Assembly (NCBI GenBank): GCA_003427395.1
Contig: BFEA01000904.1
Coordinates: 6,332-59,966 of the forward strand
Origin: Chara braunii
Taxonomy: Eukaryota; Streptophyta; Charophyceae; Charales; Characeae
Reading direction: 5' to 3'
Length of the DNA: 53,635 nt
The position numbers and the translations under genes were made by a program. Positions within the stretch are counted from its first letter, which is position 1. Each line of letters opens with the position of its first letter. Below the pieces are notes generated by a model. It did not search any database and was not told the origin of the DNA. It was given only the letters and a program-made list of their open reading frames with translations. Shown here in pieces: positions 10,866 to 20,509 of the stretch.

Positions 10866-11065
10866 GGGGGAAACTACGCAGGAGTCACAAAAATGAGTTA
10901 TAATTGCACTATAATGGGCCAAGAAACAGTTTCGAAGCAGTTCGGGCAATGAATACAACCCAGCTTTCTGGCGAGGTAGGGTGCCCGAAGTGCACGTGCA
11001 AACTGTATCTTACCCCCTAGTAGTGCAATTATAACTCGTTTTTGTGACTCCTGTGTGGTTACCCC
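10866..11065. mobile_element. Foldback MITE, copy 1 (Mutator-like?)
   Basis: The element reads as two long inverted arms. GGAGTCACAAAAATGAG and TTATAATTGCACTA near the left end reappear in reverse complement near the right end (TAGTGCAATTATAACTCG, TTTTTGTGACTCC). The arms remain alignable for about 85 bp each, out to CAGTTTC / CAGTTTG and TTCGGGCA. Copy 2 is at 12789-12984. Long terminal inverted repeats suggest a Mutator-like MITE. The 9-bp flanks TGTTGTTTT and TATTTTTTT match at only 7 of 9 positions here. Confidence 0.75.
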
Positions 11066-11066
11066 T

Positions 11067-11140
11067 ATTTTTTTTCAAATTAGCTCCAATCTTAGACTAT
11101 TGGTGGGGAGCCTCACCTGGTGGGGTCCAGCATCCCACTG
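11067..11140 (-). repeat. Degenerate LINE 3' tail, minus strand
   Basis: TATTGGTGGGGAGCCTCACC followed by a diverged TGGGGTCCAGCATCCC is the reverse complement of the shared LINE tail (stem-loop plus CTCCCCACCAATA box). A T run at 11068-11076 sits where the minus-strand poly(A) should be. No coding part is attached. Confidence 0.6.
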
Positions 11141-11226
11141 AATATACATTGAAACTTCATCCTGAAGTTGGACTGAGCCGCAAAAAAAAAAAAAAAAAAA
11201 AAAAAAGTCGGACTGAGAGGCACAGG

Positions 11227-11590
11227 AAAAGGCCTAGCTCAGTTGGTAAGGCACGCAAGTGGCATTCAGGAGGTCTTGGGTTCAATCTCCATTGGCCTCA
11301 TGCACCTTCCTGGGCAAGCTTGGCGCCGTTGGTCCCCCCGAATGGCATTGAGCAGAGACTGCTGATGTTCATAGGGGGAGGGGACCCGAGGGGAGGTACA
11401 GTGACTGGCCCATTGAAGAAGCTCGGTCCTGATGCTACCGGCTGACCCCTGGCCGGTATCGCCCACCTGCTGTAGCAGGTATCGCACCTGCTGGTGGGTG
11501 CAGCTCCCGCATGTTCCCTCGTTGGAGGCTTGAGCACGGATGTTGCTGCTACGGGGTTCCCCGTAATACTATAATGACAATATAAAAAAA
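11227..11590 (+). mobile_element. tRNA-derived SINE, copy 1
   Basis: The 5' head (11231-11300) is tRNA-like: A box TAGCTCAGTTGG at 11235-11246 and B box GGGTTCAATCTCC at 11278-11290, which are internal RNA polymerase III promoter elements. A body of about 290 bp follows, with GAGCAGAGACTGCTGATGTT and GGGGAGGGGACCCGAGG, ending CCCCGTAATACTATAATGAC plus an A-rich tail. Copy 2 (11995-12375) is nearly identical, and copy 3 on the minus strand (33243-33605) is diverged. About 70 bp beyond the A-rich tail are also shared with copy 2, so either the element is longer or the region was duplicated as a block. Confidence 0.85.
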
Positions 11591-11994
11591 AAGAACTGAA
11601 AGGCTGTCCTGTCCAGATTTGACAGGTAATTGAATTGGTTGGGCTTTAAAGAATTAGCCTTTGAAAAAAAAAAAAAAAAAAAGGCCTAGAACCCAGCATT
11701 AAAAAAGAAAAAAAAGAAAAAAAAAAAGAAAAGGCCTAGAACTTACAAAACACAAAAGTTTTTCCATCTGGATTCTGAATCTAGATCTAAGACTAGAATA
11801 GATGAGGAAAGAGGAAGCAAGGAGTGCCTGCTATTATTTTTTTCTTCTTTTTGAAAAAAAAAAAAAGAACATCGCAGTAGGGGAGTTGCCTGGATCATTG
11901 GAAGGCCATGCGGAGTCTCGCTGTGTTTTTTCTTCTTTTCTTTTTCTTGATTTTTTTTTCCTTTTTCTGTTCCCCTGTGGTCGTAAGATCCAAC
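11591..11994. other. A-rich interval between SINE copies
   Basis: Holds the shared post-SINE segment (TCCAGATTTGACAGGTAATTG, to about 11661), then A-rich runs with GGCCTAGAAC repeated at about 11683 and 11734, then T-rich DNA. No gene seen. Confidence 0.5.
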
Positions 11995-12375
11995 GGCCTA
12001 GCTCAGTTGGTAAGGCACGCAAGTGGCATTTAGGAGGTCTTGGGCTCAATCCCCATTGGCCTCATGTACCTTCCTGGGCAAGCTTGGCGCCCGCCACCTA
12101 GAGATATGCCGTTGGTCCCCCCGATTGGCATTGAGCAGAGACTGCTGATGTTCATAGGGGGAGGGGACCGGAGGGGAGGCACAGTGACTGGCCCATCAAA
12201 GAAGCTCGGTCCTGAGGCTACCGGCTGACGCCTGGCCGGTATTGCCCACCTGCTGTAGCAGGTATCGCACCTGCTGGTGGGTGCAGCTCCCACATGTGTC
12301 CCCCTCATTTGAGGCTTGAGCACGGATGTAGCTGCTACGGGGTTCCCTGTAATACTATAATGACAATAAAAAAAG
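11995..12375 (+). mobile_element. tRNA-derived SINE, copy 2
   Basis: Same family as 11227-11590. It has the A box (TAGCTCAGTTGG), a B box GGCTCAATCCCC at 12042-12053, the same body with a small insertion (CGCCACCTAGAGATATG, about 12090), and the same GTAATACTATAATGACAATA end with an A run. It differs from copy 1 by scattered substitutions and this indel, so the two are not an assembly duplicate. The segment GTCCTGTCCAGATTCGACAG follows, as after copy 1. Confidence 0.85.
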
Positions 12376-12564
12376 GCCTGAAAAGGCCGTCCTGTCCAGA
12401 TTCGACAGGTAATTGAATTGGTTGGGCTTAAAGAATTTTTAGCCTTTACATTTTATTTAAAAAAATAAAAAAATCCGGGGAAAGCTGACTCAGAATCCAA
12501 ATACAAAAGAAGATAAAAATCTTGGTCCCCACGGTTTCCAGCACCCTCCGCATTGTCTTGCAAT

Positions 12565-12710
12565 ATTTGGGACGCTGGATCCGGTTTCGAGCAGGTGCAG
12601 CTCCCCACCAATAGACGGAGCTTTCACCGGAGGGACCACTTGAGGGGGCTGCTCTTATCACCCCCTCAACTTCCTCAAGTGCCGCCTTCCTATGAAGTTT
12701 CATAAAAAAA
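12565..12710 (+). repeat. LINE 3' tail without coding part
   Basis: GGGACGCTGGATCCGGTTTC at 12569 begins the family stem-loop (one stem mismatch). The downstream box AGGTGCAGCTCCCCACCAAT and AGACGGAG follow, and it ends at AAAAAAAA (12703-12710). It is either an extremely 5'-truncated LINE or a non-autonomous element sharing the LINE tail. Confidence 0.7.
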
Positions 12711-12788
12711 AGATCTTGCCCCTCCCCACCACCTCCCAAAGACAGATGGTTGGTATCTGTATGCCATAACTCCTATAGTTTCTTTTTT

Positions 12789-12984
12789 GGGGAAACTGCG
12801 CTGGAGTCACAAAAATGAGTTATAATTGCACTATGCCAAGATACAGTTTTGAATTGCACTTTGGGCAACGTATACAACCCAGCTTTCTGGCCAGGTAGGG
12901 TGCCCGAAGTGCAATTCCAAACTGTATCTTGCCCCATAGTGCAATTATAACTTGTTTTCGTGACTTCCCCGTGGTTACCCCCCC
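12789..12984. mobile_element. Foldback MITE, copy 2, with 9-bp duplication
   Basis: Begins GGGGAAACTGCGC, and its right arm, read in reverse, begins with a run of G and GTAACCACGGGG. The arms again contain GGAGTCACAAAAATGAG and TTATAATTGCACTA. It is flanked by TTCTTTTTT on both sides (12780-12788 and 12985-12993), a 9-bp match as expected for Mutator-like elements, though the motif is of low complexity. About 80 percent or more of its length aligns with copy 1. Confidence 0.8.
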
Positions 12985-12993
12985 TTCTTTTTT

Positions 12994-13572
12994 TATGTGT
13001 GACTCCAGGCTAACCAAGGGCTTCTGCATAGAAACCATGCTCATTAGAAATGCATTTGATGCTATCTCTAAGGACAAATTCAGATTGCGATGACTGAGAC
13101 TTCTGTTCGGGGCAAGTCTCAGAAAGATGGTCGCAAAAAAAAAAAAAGAAAGAAAGAAAGAAAGAAAGATGGTAGCCCGACGCCAGGCCAGTTTCCCAGC
13201 GTAATAAAGATTTGTTGTAACAGTTGTGTTTTTTGGTAAACCCTCCATTGGCAATTGCCTCAATCATTTTCAGGCTGTAGAAAGATCAAAGGTGTGATGA
13301 GCTGGAAAGTGTACTAGTGGCTCCAGCATCTTTTTTTTTTTTTTTTGGATCATGAAGCCCCTCCCGTTCCCACCTCCGCATTTCTCCCTGGGGTCAAATC
13401 CCACTAGCGGTCTGAAAAGTATAGCAGCAAGGAGGACCGTTCGCGTGTGTGACGCTATTTTCAGCCGCAGATAGCAAAGGGATCGGATGGTCCTAATTTT
13501 GTTGCCTTGCAAATAGTAGGTCGGTAGATCTTTCGGACCCTCTCATTGGCCATCAGCGCTATCCAAAGTCCC
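12994..13572. other. Unassigned stretch with (AAAG)n
   Basis: No gene seen. An A run followed by a (GAAA)n microsatellite lies at 13136-13168, and a T tract at 13331-13347. The remainder is unique sequence with no recognisable motif. Confidence 0.4.
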
Positions 13573-13619
13573 CTGAGGATGGCCGTGTAGCGGAAACGGC
13601 CGAAACATGTCGGGACATC
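13573..13619 (+). ncRNA. Hammerhead-ribozyme-like motif (degenerate)
   Basis: CTGAGGA (13573-13579) resembles the CUGANGA core. Stem II can form from GGCCG (13581-13585) and CGGCC (13597-13601). GAAAC follows, then ATGTC-GG-GACAT gives a 5-bp stem III ending in a TC step where cleavage would fall. The order CUGANGA, stem II, GAAA, stem III, UH is that of a hammerhead. I do not see a convincing stem I, so it may be inactive or only a fragment. Such motifs occur in retroelements (Penelope-like elements, retrozymes). Confidence 0.4.
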
Positions 13620-13977
13620 CGCTATGAGATCGCTGTTCCACAATATTCTAAAGATGATCTCTATTCTTTTGCGCTACCTTTGTGTCATTGCCCTTCCTCC
13701 CCACCTTCTTCTTCTCTTCTCCTCCCCCTCTCTCCTGCCTTCTTCTCTTTCACTGCCTCTTTATCCTGTTACTTCCTTCTCCTCCCCCATACACCTTGGG
13801 TGCGATGTTATTGTCATTACTGTAACGGTGTCCTATATTGCATTGGAATGCTTCCGAATCGACGATCTTTGTTGATTGCTCGACTTTCCTTAACATCAAC
13901 TGTGCTAGGTATTCTTTCTCATCCTTGGAGACATTTTCATTCCTGGATGGTGTTTTGATGGGTCAGGAAGGAAAACC
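13620..13977. other. Unassigned pyrimidine-rich stretch
   Basis: C/T-rich sequence between the hammerhead-like motif and the poly(A) end of LINE C. No gene seen. Confidence 0.4.
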
Positions 13978-14123
13978 TTTTTTTTTTTTTTGTCCTTTTT
14001 TCTTGAAGAATCACCCCCACCAATGTTAGTGCTGCTGATAAGAGCAGACACCACTAACACCTGGGGAGAGACTCCATCTATTGGTGGGGAGCATCACCTG
14101 CTGGAAAACGGGTCCAGCGTCTC

Positions 14124-14533
14124 ATATACAGAAAAGAGAATGTCTGAGAAAAGTGAGAACAGTGACTGTGGGGCCTGCCAGCATTGATTGCCCTGCAACC
14201 CAGGGGATTGACTGAGCAGGCCTATATAACGTCCAGCGGTGTAGTCATTTGTGAGCTTGAAGAACTGCCATTTGCCTTTTGTATCTCTTTATCCTCAAAA
14301 GAAAGGCGCCAGATAAGCAATTAAGGGCTGATACTATTCAGAAAGACTACTCTCTCCAAACCATGCCCAATAGCACAGATTGCATAGGAAACTCAGACTG
14401 CCAGCATTGACTACCCCAACTGATCATACAGCAGGAGAACATTGGCGGAGTCCTCCCTAGGGGGCTCCAGGGAGGAGTTCCACATGTGGGCACCTATTAG
14501 GATGTGAGGGAGACCAGGTTATCAGTATCACAT
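14124..14533 (-). repeat. LINE C/D 3' untranslated region
   Basis: Non-coding stretch between the end of ORF2 and the terminal stem-loop. It contains one clear and one decayed copy of the unit that begins GCCAGCATTGATTGCCC, which LINE H carries twice in tandem (48302-48725). No other gene is visible. Confidence 0.6.
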
Positions 14534-15724
14534 TCAGGACAAAATCTCTGCCAGAGACAGGGCATGAGGTGGTAAGGGATCTGGAAAATCCGAGGGAAGG
14601 CGTAGTGGGAACGAGGGTTCTATATTAGTCCAGTCATTGAAAACTAGACGGTAGTCTCTCATCTCTTCCAAATCGCGCAACCCCTCTCCCCTGTCACCAC
14701 TCCATTCTACTTTTGCAATCCATCCTTCTCTTTCCCCTCCTACCCAGTCTGTCCAAAATGCCGTAATCTGTCTCCGAACGTCTCCAATTTGTCTGAAGAG
14801 GTCTAATTGTGATTTTGTGTCCAACCATCTCCGTGTGAGTTCAAGGTAGACCAGCTGCTGAATCTGTTCTGTAATCTCTGACCCTCCACCCGTACCTTCT
14901 CCATGGCCAGGGTGCATCTTTGCCACCAAAGTGCCCATATCACCACCCTCCTTCTTAATCTATACATGTTCCCTACGAAGGTCGTGACTGTTTCTGCCAG
15001 CGGCCAATGCCCAACCACTATGGCTTGCCATGACCAGGGCCAGGGAATGTCAGATTCCATTTTCCGCCATATGAGGTCCCACCATCTCCATATGAATTGG
15101 GCAATCGGACATTGCATGGAGATGTGTTCAATGATCTTCGCCTTCTTGTGGTAAGGGAAGAGACTCTGACACCGCTGGCACCATGGGAGCAATAGAGCTC
15201 TTTGTTCGAGGCTTGTACGGTCAGTCAACCAATCATTGGTTGGCAAACAGCGGTGGACTATCTGCCACTGTAGGCAGGAGATTTTCATGGACTTAGATTT
15301 TTGTTCTTTGAACCATTGGATTGGTGACAGGAGGTTGCGGTCCACATTCAGGAGTCTGGCCCCATCTATATTTGAGCATTTTGTAGGCTGATTTGCCCGT
15401 TAGTTGTTGCAGGCTAATATGACCTACCTTGGGGGTTCCCCTCTTTTGAGGAGGCTGCCAAGTCCATTCCACTAGTTCAAGAGTCAGGTCCTGGATTGGT
15501 TTGTCTGGCTGGAACGCTATCCTTTGTCCCTTCTCTTGTATAACTCTCACTCGGTGCACTGTTGTTTTATCTCTCCATTCGAAAGGTGTTCTACTCCCTT
15601 GGAGGGTGCCCGTTTTGGTGATGGTGTAGTGTTCAACCAAGACTGTTTGGGGTGAGATCATATGTATTTCGCCAATCTTCACCGGCGTTCCTGTGCTTGC
15701 CACCCAATCTCCTAGTACGCTCAA
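14534..15724 (-). pseudogene. LINE C/D ORF2 zinc-binding and C-terminal domains
   Basis: Three overlapping minus-strand frames (15724-15293, 15345-14803, 14938-14534) give the middle domain (WTWQPPQKRG..., SAYKMLKYRWG), then QWQIVHRCLPTNDWL and CQRCQSLFPYHKKAKIIEHI with a final cysteine (CX2CX14HX4C zf-RVT), then RRRVVIWALWWQRC. The C-terminal domain follows: WVGGEREGWIAKVEWSG, DYRLVFNDWTNIEPSFPLR, DFPDPLPPH. All are shared with LINEs B, G and H. The frame changes twice, so this is a pseudogene, but the domain sequence is well kept. Confidence 0.88.
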
Positions 15725-16034
15725 GGTGGGGCCATGTTTGAGGATCCGGTACCATTTCAGTGGGATGACCTCAATAAGGTTTTCTAAATGTTCTTCTACA
15801 TGGTGGCAGTACCTTAAGGTTGCTCACAACTGGTCCCCTGTTTTTCAGTATTGCCTCTTATTATCCCAAAGATCCCCTACTCTAAGTACACCATGTTTAA
15901 CCCAACTCTTCCCGGGCAGGGATGAGCTCGTCATGAAGCAGCCCCTCATGTCTGTCACCCATCTATTTCCAAAGAGGGGTTGACGGAGGACCTCCTCCTA
16001 GTGGTTGGGGTGGGTCGTGTCTGGGGGCGGAAGT

Positions 16035-17700
16035 TTACGCCAGGTTTGCAGAAGAGAAGGCAAAAAGTTGTCCAACGTCTGAGCCCCGCCTTCCGGCACA
16101 TCCCTTCCATGTGAGAGTTTGCGTGGGATCGTCCAAAATCAGTCCTCTGACCATGTCAGCAAATGAATCATATGGGGGGTTGCCGGGGCCAGCCGGGCCA
16201 AAAGTTCCAGAGCTAAAACACACCACGGACTTTGGAGGGCAAAAATAAGTTCGTTTTATCCACTTTACTCGTAATGCTTGCACTTGCGTGGTTGGATCAA
16301 TTATTCTCAAACCTCCCATTGCTTTAGGCGGGATAATTGAATCCCAGGTCACTCGGCTTATTGCATTGGTCTGCTCTTCATCCCCCCTCCATAGGAAAGT
16401 TGCTGCCTTTTCCCTTAGGTTCCGCAGGGTCACTTTGCTCAATGGTCACAACAAGGATTTGTAACACAATGTTGCAAAAATCATGTTATTAAGTACTAGA
16501 GCTCGACCGAAAAGGGATGTGTGCTTGTTTCTCTAGTTGTTTAGTTTGTGTTGAGTCGGGACACTGATCCATTCGTCATCAATTGGTGGTCGTCCCTCTG
16601 TAGTCATGGATACCCCTATGATTCTTATTGGGGTCTCTAACGACATCCATGCAATGCGTGGCGACTCTGGAGGGTGTCCCCCTTGGTAATAGATCTACCA
16701 TCCTCTGGTCTTAAATCCCCAATTAACTGTCATATCGGAAACCTTGACAAACTTTTTCATCATCTGTTGAATTTCCTCCATTTTGCGGTGTGTGGCCTCT
16801 GCCATTATTGTGAGGTCATCGGCGAACAATTAACACACCGGGATTGTATCATCCGGGATGCGTGTGACTCGGATTTTCGTAATATTTTTGTTTGCATGAA
16901 GATTGACAGTTAGTTCCTCCATAATGACCAAGAAAAGGAAGGGTACAATAAGATCCCCCTGGCGGACCGATCGTTCTAAATGTAGAGGTGGCGCAAGACT
17001 TTCGTTGATTTTGACGCATGTAGTCGCGTTTTATTGCAGGATTTCTATCCAGTGTCTGAGATCTGGCCGCAAATTCATTTTTTCTAGACATTTATCTAGA
17101 AACAACCATTCCACGTAATCATAAGTCTTTTCGGAGTTTATGAAGATTAGGGTCGCGTTCTAACGAGAGTGTCTTGTGAGCTGGAGGATCTCATGGATCA
17201 ACAGGATATTTTCTTGTATGTTCCTATTCTCCATGAAGCCGGTTTGAACGGGATGGATGATGTTCTCCATTATCCGGATCATTTTGTTTGCCAGGGCCTT
17301 AGACAACATTTTTTACACTAGTGTGAGGAGTGTTATTGGTCTGGAATTTCTGATATCCATCTTATCTTTTTTTTTATATAGGAGGGTTAGTATCCCTTGC
17401 CGCATATTTTCTCTCATCTCCCCCGTGAGCCACGCTTCGTCGTAGAAATCCATAATGTCTTGGCTCACAAAGTCCCATGTGGTTTCCTATAACTTTTTTG
17501 GGAAGTCATCGATCCCGGTGACCTTTTCCTCCTTCATTTGCAGAAGAGCGGTCCATATCTCGTGTTTGGAGAGTGCGGCCTCTAAAGAATCGCGTTGTTC
17601 GGGTTTCTATATTTTGTTAACTGGTTCCATGAATTTTTCTATTAGGCGATCGTGATATGACGCGTCCGATTTGTCTATATGTGAAAAAAAAAAATCTTTT
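16035..17700 (-). pseudogene. LINE C/D ORF2 reverse transcriptase (degenerate)
   Basis: On the minus strand the RT blocks appear in order: DFPKKL and AWLTGEMRENMRQGIL; NSRPITLLTL (motif 2); GFMENRNIQENIL; LIFINSEKTYDYVEW (motif A, normally F.DFEKAYD); RSVRQGDLIVPFLF (motif B, RQGDPLSP type); and LFADDLTIMAEA (motif C with the catalytic aspartates). The thumb end is KAATFLWRGDEE and RVTWDSIIPPKAMGGLRIIDP (16035-16442). RT copies element RNA at the nicked target. Stops fall within motif blocks (after EILQ and after IPVC), so the enzyme is dead. Confidence 0.9.
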
Positions 17701-17748
17701 TTTGTAGAAATCATATATTATCTTTGTGCAACGGGTTGTGGTTACGGC

Positions 17749-18006
17749 CTAATCTGATTCCATGGATTTTGGTTCATAAAGTGCTTTGATCGTGGTTCTT
17801 TGGATTCGTGTTCTGACAAAACTGAAGAAGTGAGAGTCCATCGCTCCTTCAGTGAAAAATCTGGATAATTTTGCCTTTGTTTGGGCTCCTTGCCATCGGT
17901 ACTGTGCGTGTTTCAAAACTTGATCCTTCAATTCTTGTATGTGAGTTTGTAGTTCAGCGGTCCTTTGTTCCTTCCCTTGCAAGTTTTGCTCCTGTTCTGC
18001 ATCCAA
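17749..18006 (-). pseudogene. LINE C/D ORF2 linker between endonuclease and RT
   Basis: An 85-residue frame: a Gln/Glu-rich coiled-coil-like start (EQEQNLQGKEQRTAELQTHI), then WQGAQTKAKLSRFFTEGAMD, SHFFSFVRTRIQR and IKALYEP. LINE A has the matching GGMDARFFVMARARLKK at 866-1050. This links the endonuclease to the RT. Position, strand and order all agree with ORF2 of the same element. Confidence 0.8.
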
Positions 18007-18230
18007 TAATTTTGCATAATTGTGGCTCCTTGCTGGTACCTCTGGGCAGCTAAATATTAAGAGTATTTGTTACTCTTTTCGACCATAAAAAATTGACCAT
18101 TGTTAAACCAAGCGAATTGTGATTCTTGTTGAGGGCGGTGGTCTTTCCAGAAGTCCCAAGCCTGTTGTAGGTACTTCTGGAAGGATTTGGTTCTAAGTAG
18201 GGAGGCGTTTAGTTTATAGTAGTTGGCTCC

Positions 18231-18580
18231 CTAGTCTGGTCGTTTACGAAACGTCAAAACTGCCATACACATCCTGTGGTCTAAAATAGGATATGGGCTG
18301 GTCGGTAGTGTTGCCATGACCGAGAGTCCCCCTCCCAACTCCTCTAAAACCAAGATTACGTTGATTCGGGATTTGGACAGTCTGGTGGGGTCATTGTTTC
18401 GGATGTAAATAAAGACTATTTCGGTAGGGTAGTTGCACCTGAAGGTGTCGAAAAGCGAGAGAGGGATGCACAAGTCTCTCAACATCCACTCATCCTCCTC
18501 TGCATTGTGTGTTGTGGTCTGGAAACTTTCCATCGGTCCAGCCACCTGTCCGGTGCAGCATTGAAGTCTCCTGGTAGTAT
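18231..18580 (-). pseudogene. LINE C/D endonuclease, C-terminal part
   Basis: The minus strand begins with GDFNAAPDRWLDRW in one frame (about 18560-18520). After a frameshift near 18545-18520 it continues with SRINVILVLEELGGG and YPILDHRMCMAVLTF, the SRIDYIL-type and SDH-type endonuclease motifs. The N-terminal part of the domain lies at 21690-22060, beyond the 3.1 kb insertion, and ends just before the GDFN motif. The two pieces join precisely at the insertion edges. Confidence 0.85.
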
Positions 18581-18582
18581 CT

Positions 18583-18660
18583 ATGTAACCGTTTGAACGC
18601 GTTTGACACTGGTTCACGTTCAAACGCGCGCGTTCGTGCGTTCAAACGCGTTCAATAGCG
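18583..18660. repeat. GTTCAAACG repeat cluster at insertion left end
   Basis: Several direct and inverted copies of the GTTCAAACGCG / CGTTTGAACGCG motif lie within 75 bp. Subterminal repeats like this often serve as transposase-binding sites. Related GTTCAA and GAACGC motifs recur at 21604-21658 and 31501-31590. Confidence 0.6.
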
Positions 18661-18847
18661 CCACGTGGCATACGGTGGGAGAAAACTGAACGCGCACCCC
18701 CCACCAGGTTGCGCGTGTCAGAAGCCACCAGGGAAACACGCAATTTTGGGGGGAAAAAAAAAAAAAAAAAAAACAACGTATGTGTGTGTGTGTGGATCAA
18801 TTGATTGATTGATTGATTGAAATTATCCTGATAGATGTTGGTGCTAT

Positions 18848-18912
18848 TCAATCCAGCGTGGTAAGACGGCGGGAGTAACTAAGACTCTCGTATGCTAACC
18901 GAGCTATGAATC
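18848..18912 (-). repeat. Possible tRNA-like SINE head
   Basis: The minus strand reads TAGCTCGGTTAGCATACGAG (A-box-like) and GAGT-CTTAGTT-ACTC (anticodon-arm-like), then a weak B box (GCTGGATTGAATAGC). The T arm is poor, so this is at best a decayed tRNA-derived repeat. Confidence 0.3.
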
Positions 18913-20010
18913 CCCCCCGGAGGCGGCCATGCGCGGCCATGAAAAAAAAAATAAAAAAATTCTGAAAAAAATATGTTATGCAGAAAAATATATTGAACAA
19001 CTTTTGCCTTGTGGTCATATCCAAAAACTTTACTGAATTTAAAATAAAAAAACACATAGCATGGGAGGGTATGAGACCAATTGTGTGTTGGATCGAGGAC
19101 TGAACACGAGACCTGCGGTTTTTCCTCAATAGTTGCGGAGAGGGCAGGGAGTTGGCGGTGCAGCAGGTCTGAATATTCTCTGAATACGTTCATAGGTAGT
19201 TGCTAAATTCTTAGAATTTCTTAGAAAAAAAAAAAAAACCGTTGCAATTTGTTCCTAAAAAAGGGGGGTGGACTGTTTTGTCCTAGAAATGTCTTCTGGA
19301 TTCTGGGGATTCCTGACAACTTTGGTTTGGTGGTTTCGAAGCTGTTTTCATCAGTGATCTGCGGATGTTCGATGCCAGAACAACGCTGACTGGTGCTGGG
19401 GCGTTGCCCTGTAACCTGTTGATGTAGGAGCATGAGGTCTGGTAGAGAGATTTGGGGGTGCTTTGGGGGGGCATTCCACGGGACAACCAAGGGTTGCTGC
19501 TGGGACGACGCTGGCTGGAGCTGGGGTGAGTTGTGTTGCCCAGTAACCCAACAGGATGAGGGGGTATGAGGCCTGCAAGAGCTCTGTAGGGAGCAAGACA
19601 GTGTTGAAAAACCTTGGAAGGTTTTGTTAGGGATTTCGCGGGTTTTGGGGAATATGTAGGACGTCTGCAGTCTATTCCCATGCTTCTCGAATTACTGTAA
19701 TCTTTTCAGATGGTTTGAGGTGAGTGAGAGAAATATATCACGCGTCCTACTAGTGAAGGGGCTAGCTGGTAGGACAGAAATAGGGCATAGCAGCAGTGGA
19801 GATGGTGGCTCTGATGCAGTAAGTCTTGCTGGAGTGAGGTAAAAAGGACTGATGGTGGGTCCCTGAGTCGTTTTCTGAATTTTGTCTAAATTCTGAAGCT
19901 TCTCGAAAAAAGGTCTGATGTAGCTTCAAAATTCTCTGAGCCAAGCCGGGTATTGGCCCCGGTATCTTAATTTTCGAGATCCTATTCTTAGGCCAATTGG
20001 ATTCTTTAGT
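18913..20010. other. Unassigned interior of the insertion
   Basis: A-rich tracts at 18940-18975 and 19225-19240, then G/T-rich sequence to 20010 with several overlapping minus-strand frames of up to 132 residues. These are rich in Pro/Ser/Arg and have no motif I recognise. No supported gene. Confidence 0.4.
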
Positions 20011-20205
20011 AGGTTCTTAGTCTCATTTTCATGAAATTTTCTGATGATTTTTTTGAATCTACTCGTTATGGGACGCTGGGCCCGGTTCCCAGTTTGTGCC
20101 AATATGTGAGGATATGGTTGTATCTATGGGACGCTGGACCCGGTTTCCAGCAGGTGTTGCTCCCAACCAATAGATTGAGCTTTTTTGTTAAAAAAAAAAA
20201 AAAAG
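20011..20205 (+). repeat. LINE 3' tail with two stem-loops
   Basis: Matches 1-107. It carries the GGG/CCC version of the stem-loop at 20070-20093 and the GGA/TCC version at 20128-20151, then CAGGTGTTGCTCCCAACCAA, TAGATTGAG and an A-rich end. No LINE coding sequence precedes it. Confidence 0.75.
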
Positions 20206-20394
20206 AAAAAAAAAAGTTTCAGAGTTTTTTCTTGGAAAAAAAAAAAAAGTTTTTGCTTCAGGAAAATTAGTTTTTGAATTTTTAAGATTCGAAGCGGAAG
20301 TCAAAAAATAAAATAAAAAATTTTGCAATTTAGATCTCGAAACGATCTACAACCCCATATGTTTTGCTTTTTTTTTTTTAGAATTGTTTGAAGT

Positions 20395-20509
20395 CTAAAA
20401 GAATCCTGAAAGTCGCAGCCGCACCTAACCGCGGCCGAAGCCGCGGCGGCCGTGATCACGGCCGCACTCCGAGCTCGACCCCGCGGACGCGTCCGCGGGT
20501 GTTTCATAG
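20395..20509 (-). repeat. Palindromic transposon terminus (right end)
   Basis: Contains two perfect 20-bp palindromes: GCGGCCGTGATCACGGCCGC (20446-20465) and CCCGCGGACGCGTCCGCGGG (20480-20499). The second ends 10 nt before TTTCATAG at 20509. Its reverse complement, starting CTATGAAACACC, aligns with 53249-53310 on the plus strand, which defines the shared end at CTATGAAAC. Confidence 0.65.

Larger units (their letters stand above)
13978..18580 (-). mobile_element. LINE C/D, 3' part (EN end, RT, zinc domain, tail)
   Basis: Read on the minus strand, this half starts inside the endonuclease (GDFNAAPD, about 18560) and continues through the linker, RT, zf-RVT domain, C-terminal domain, 3' UTR and stem-loop (14100-14123) to a poly(A) seen as a T run at 13979-13991. 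The other half of the same element is at 21672-25423, and the two are split by the insertion 18581-21671. The 3' UTR carries CATTGATTGCCCTGCAACCC, which is also found twice in LINE H. Many stops and frameshifts show it is old. Confidence 0.88.

Noticed and set aside
11165-11217. AGTYGGACTGAG on both sides of an A run, looking like a target-site duplication
   Set aside because: Only CCGC plus A residues lie between the copies, so there is no element to define; probably local duplication.
19082-19165. Second tRNA-like segment in the 3.1 kb insertion
   Set aside because: Only a weak B-box resemblance, no A box and no foldable arms.
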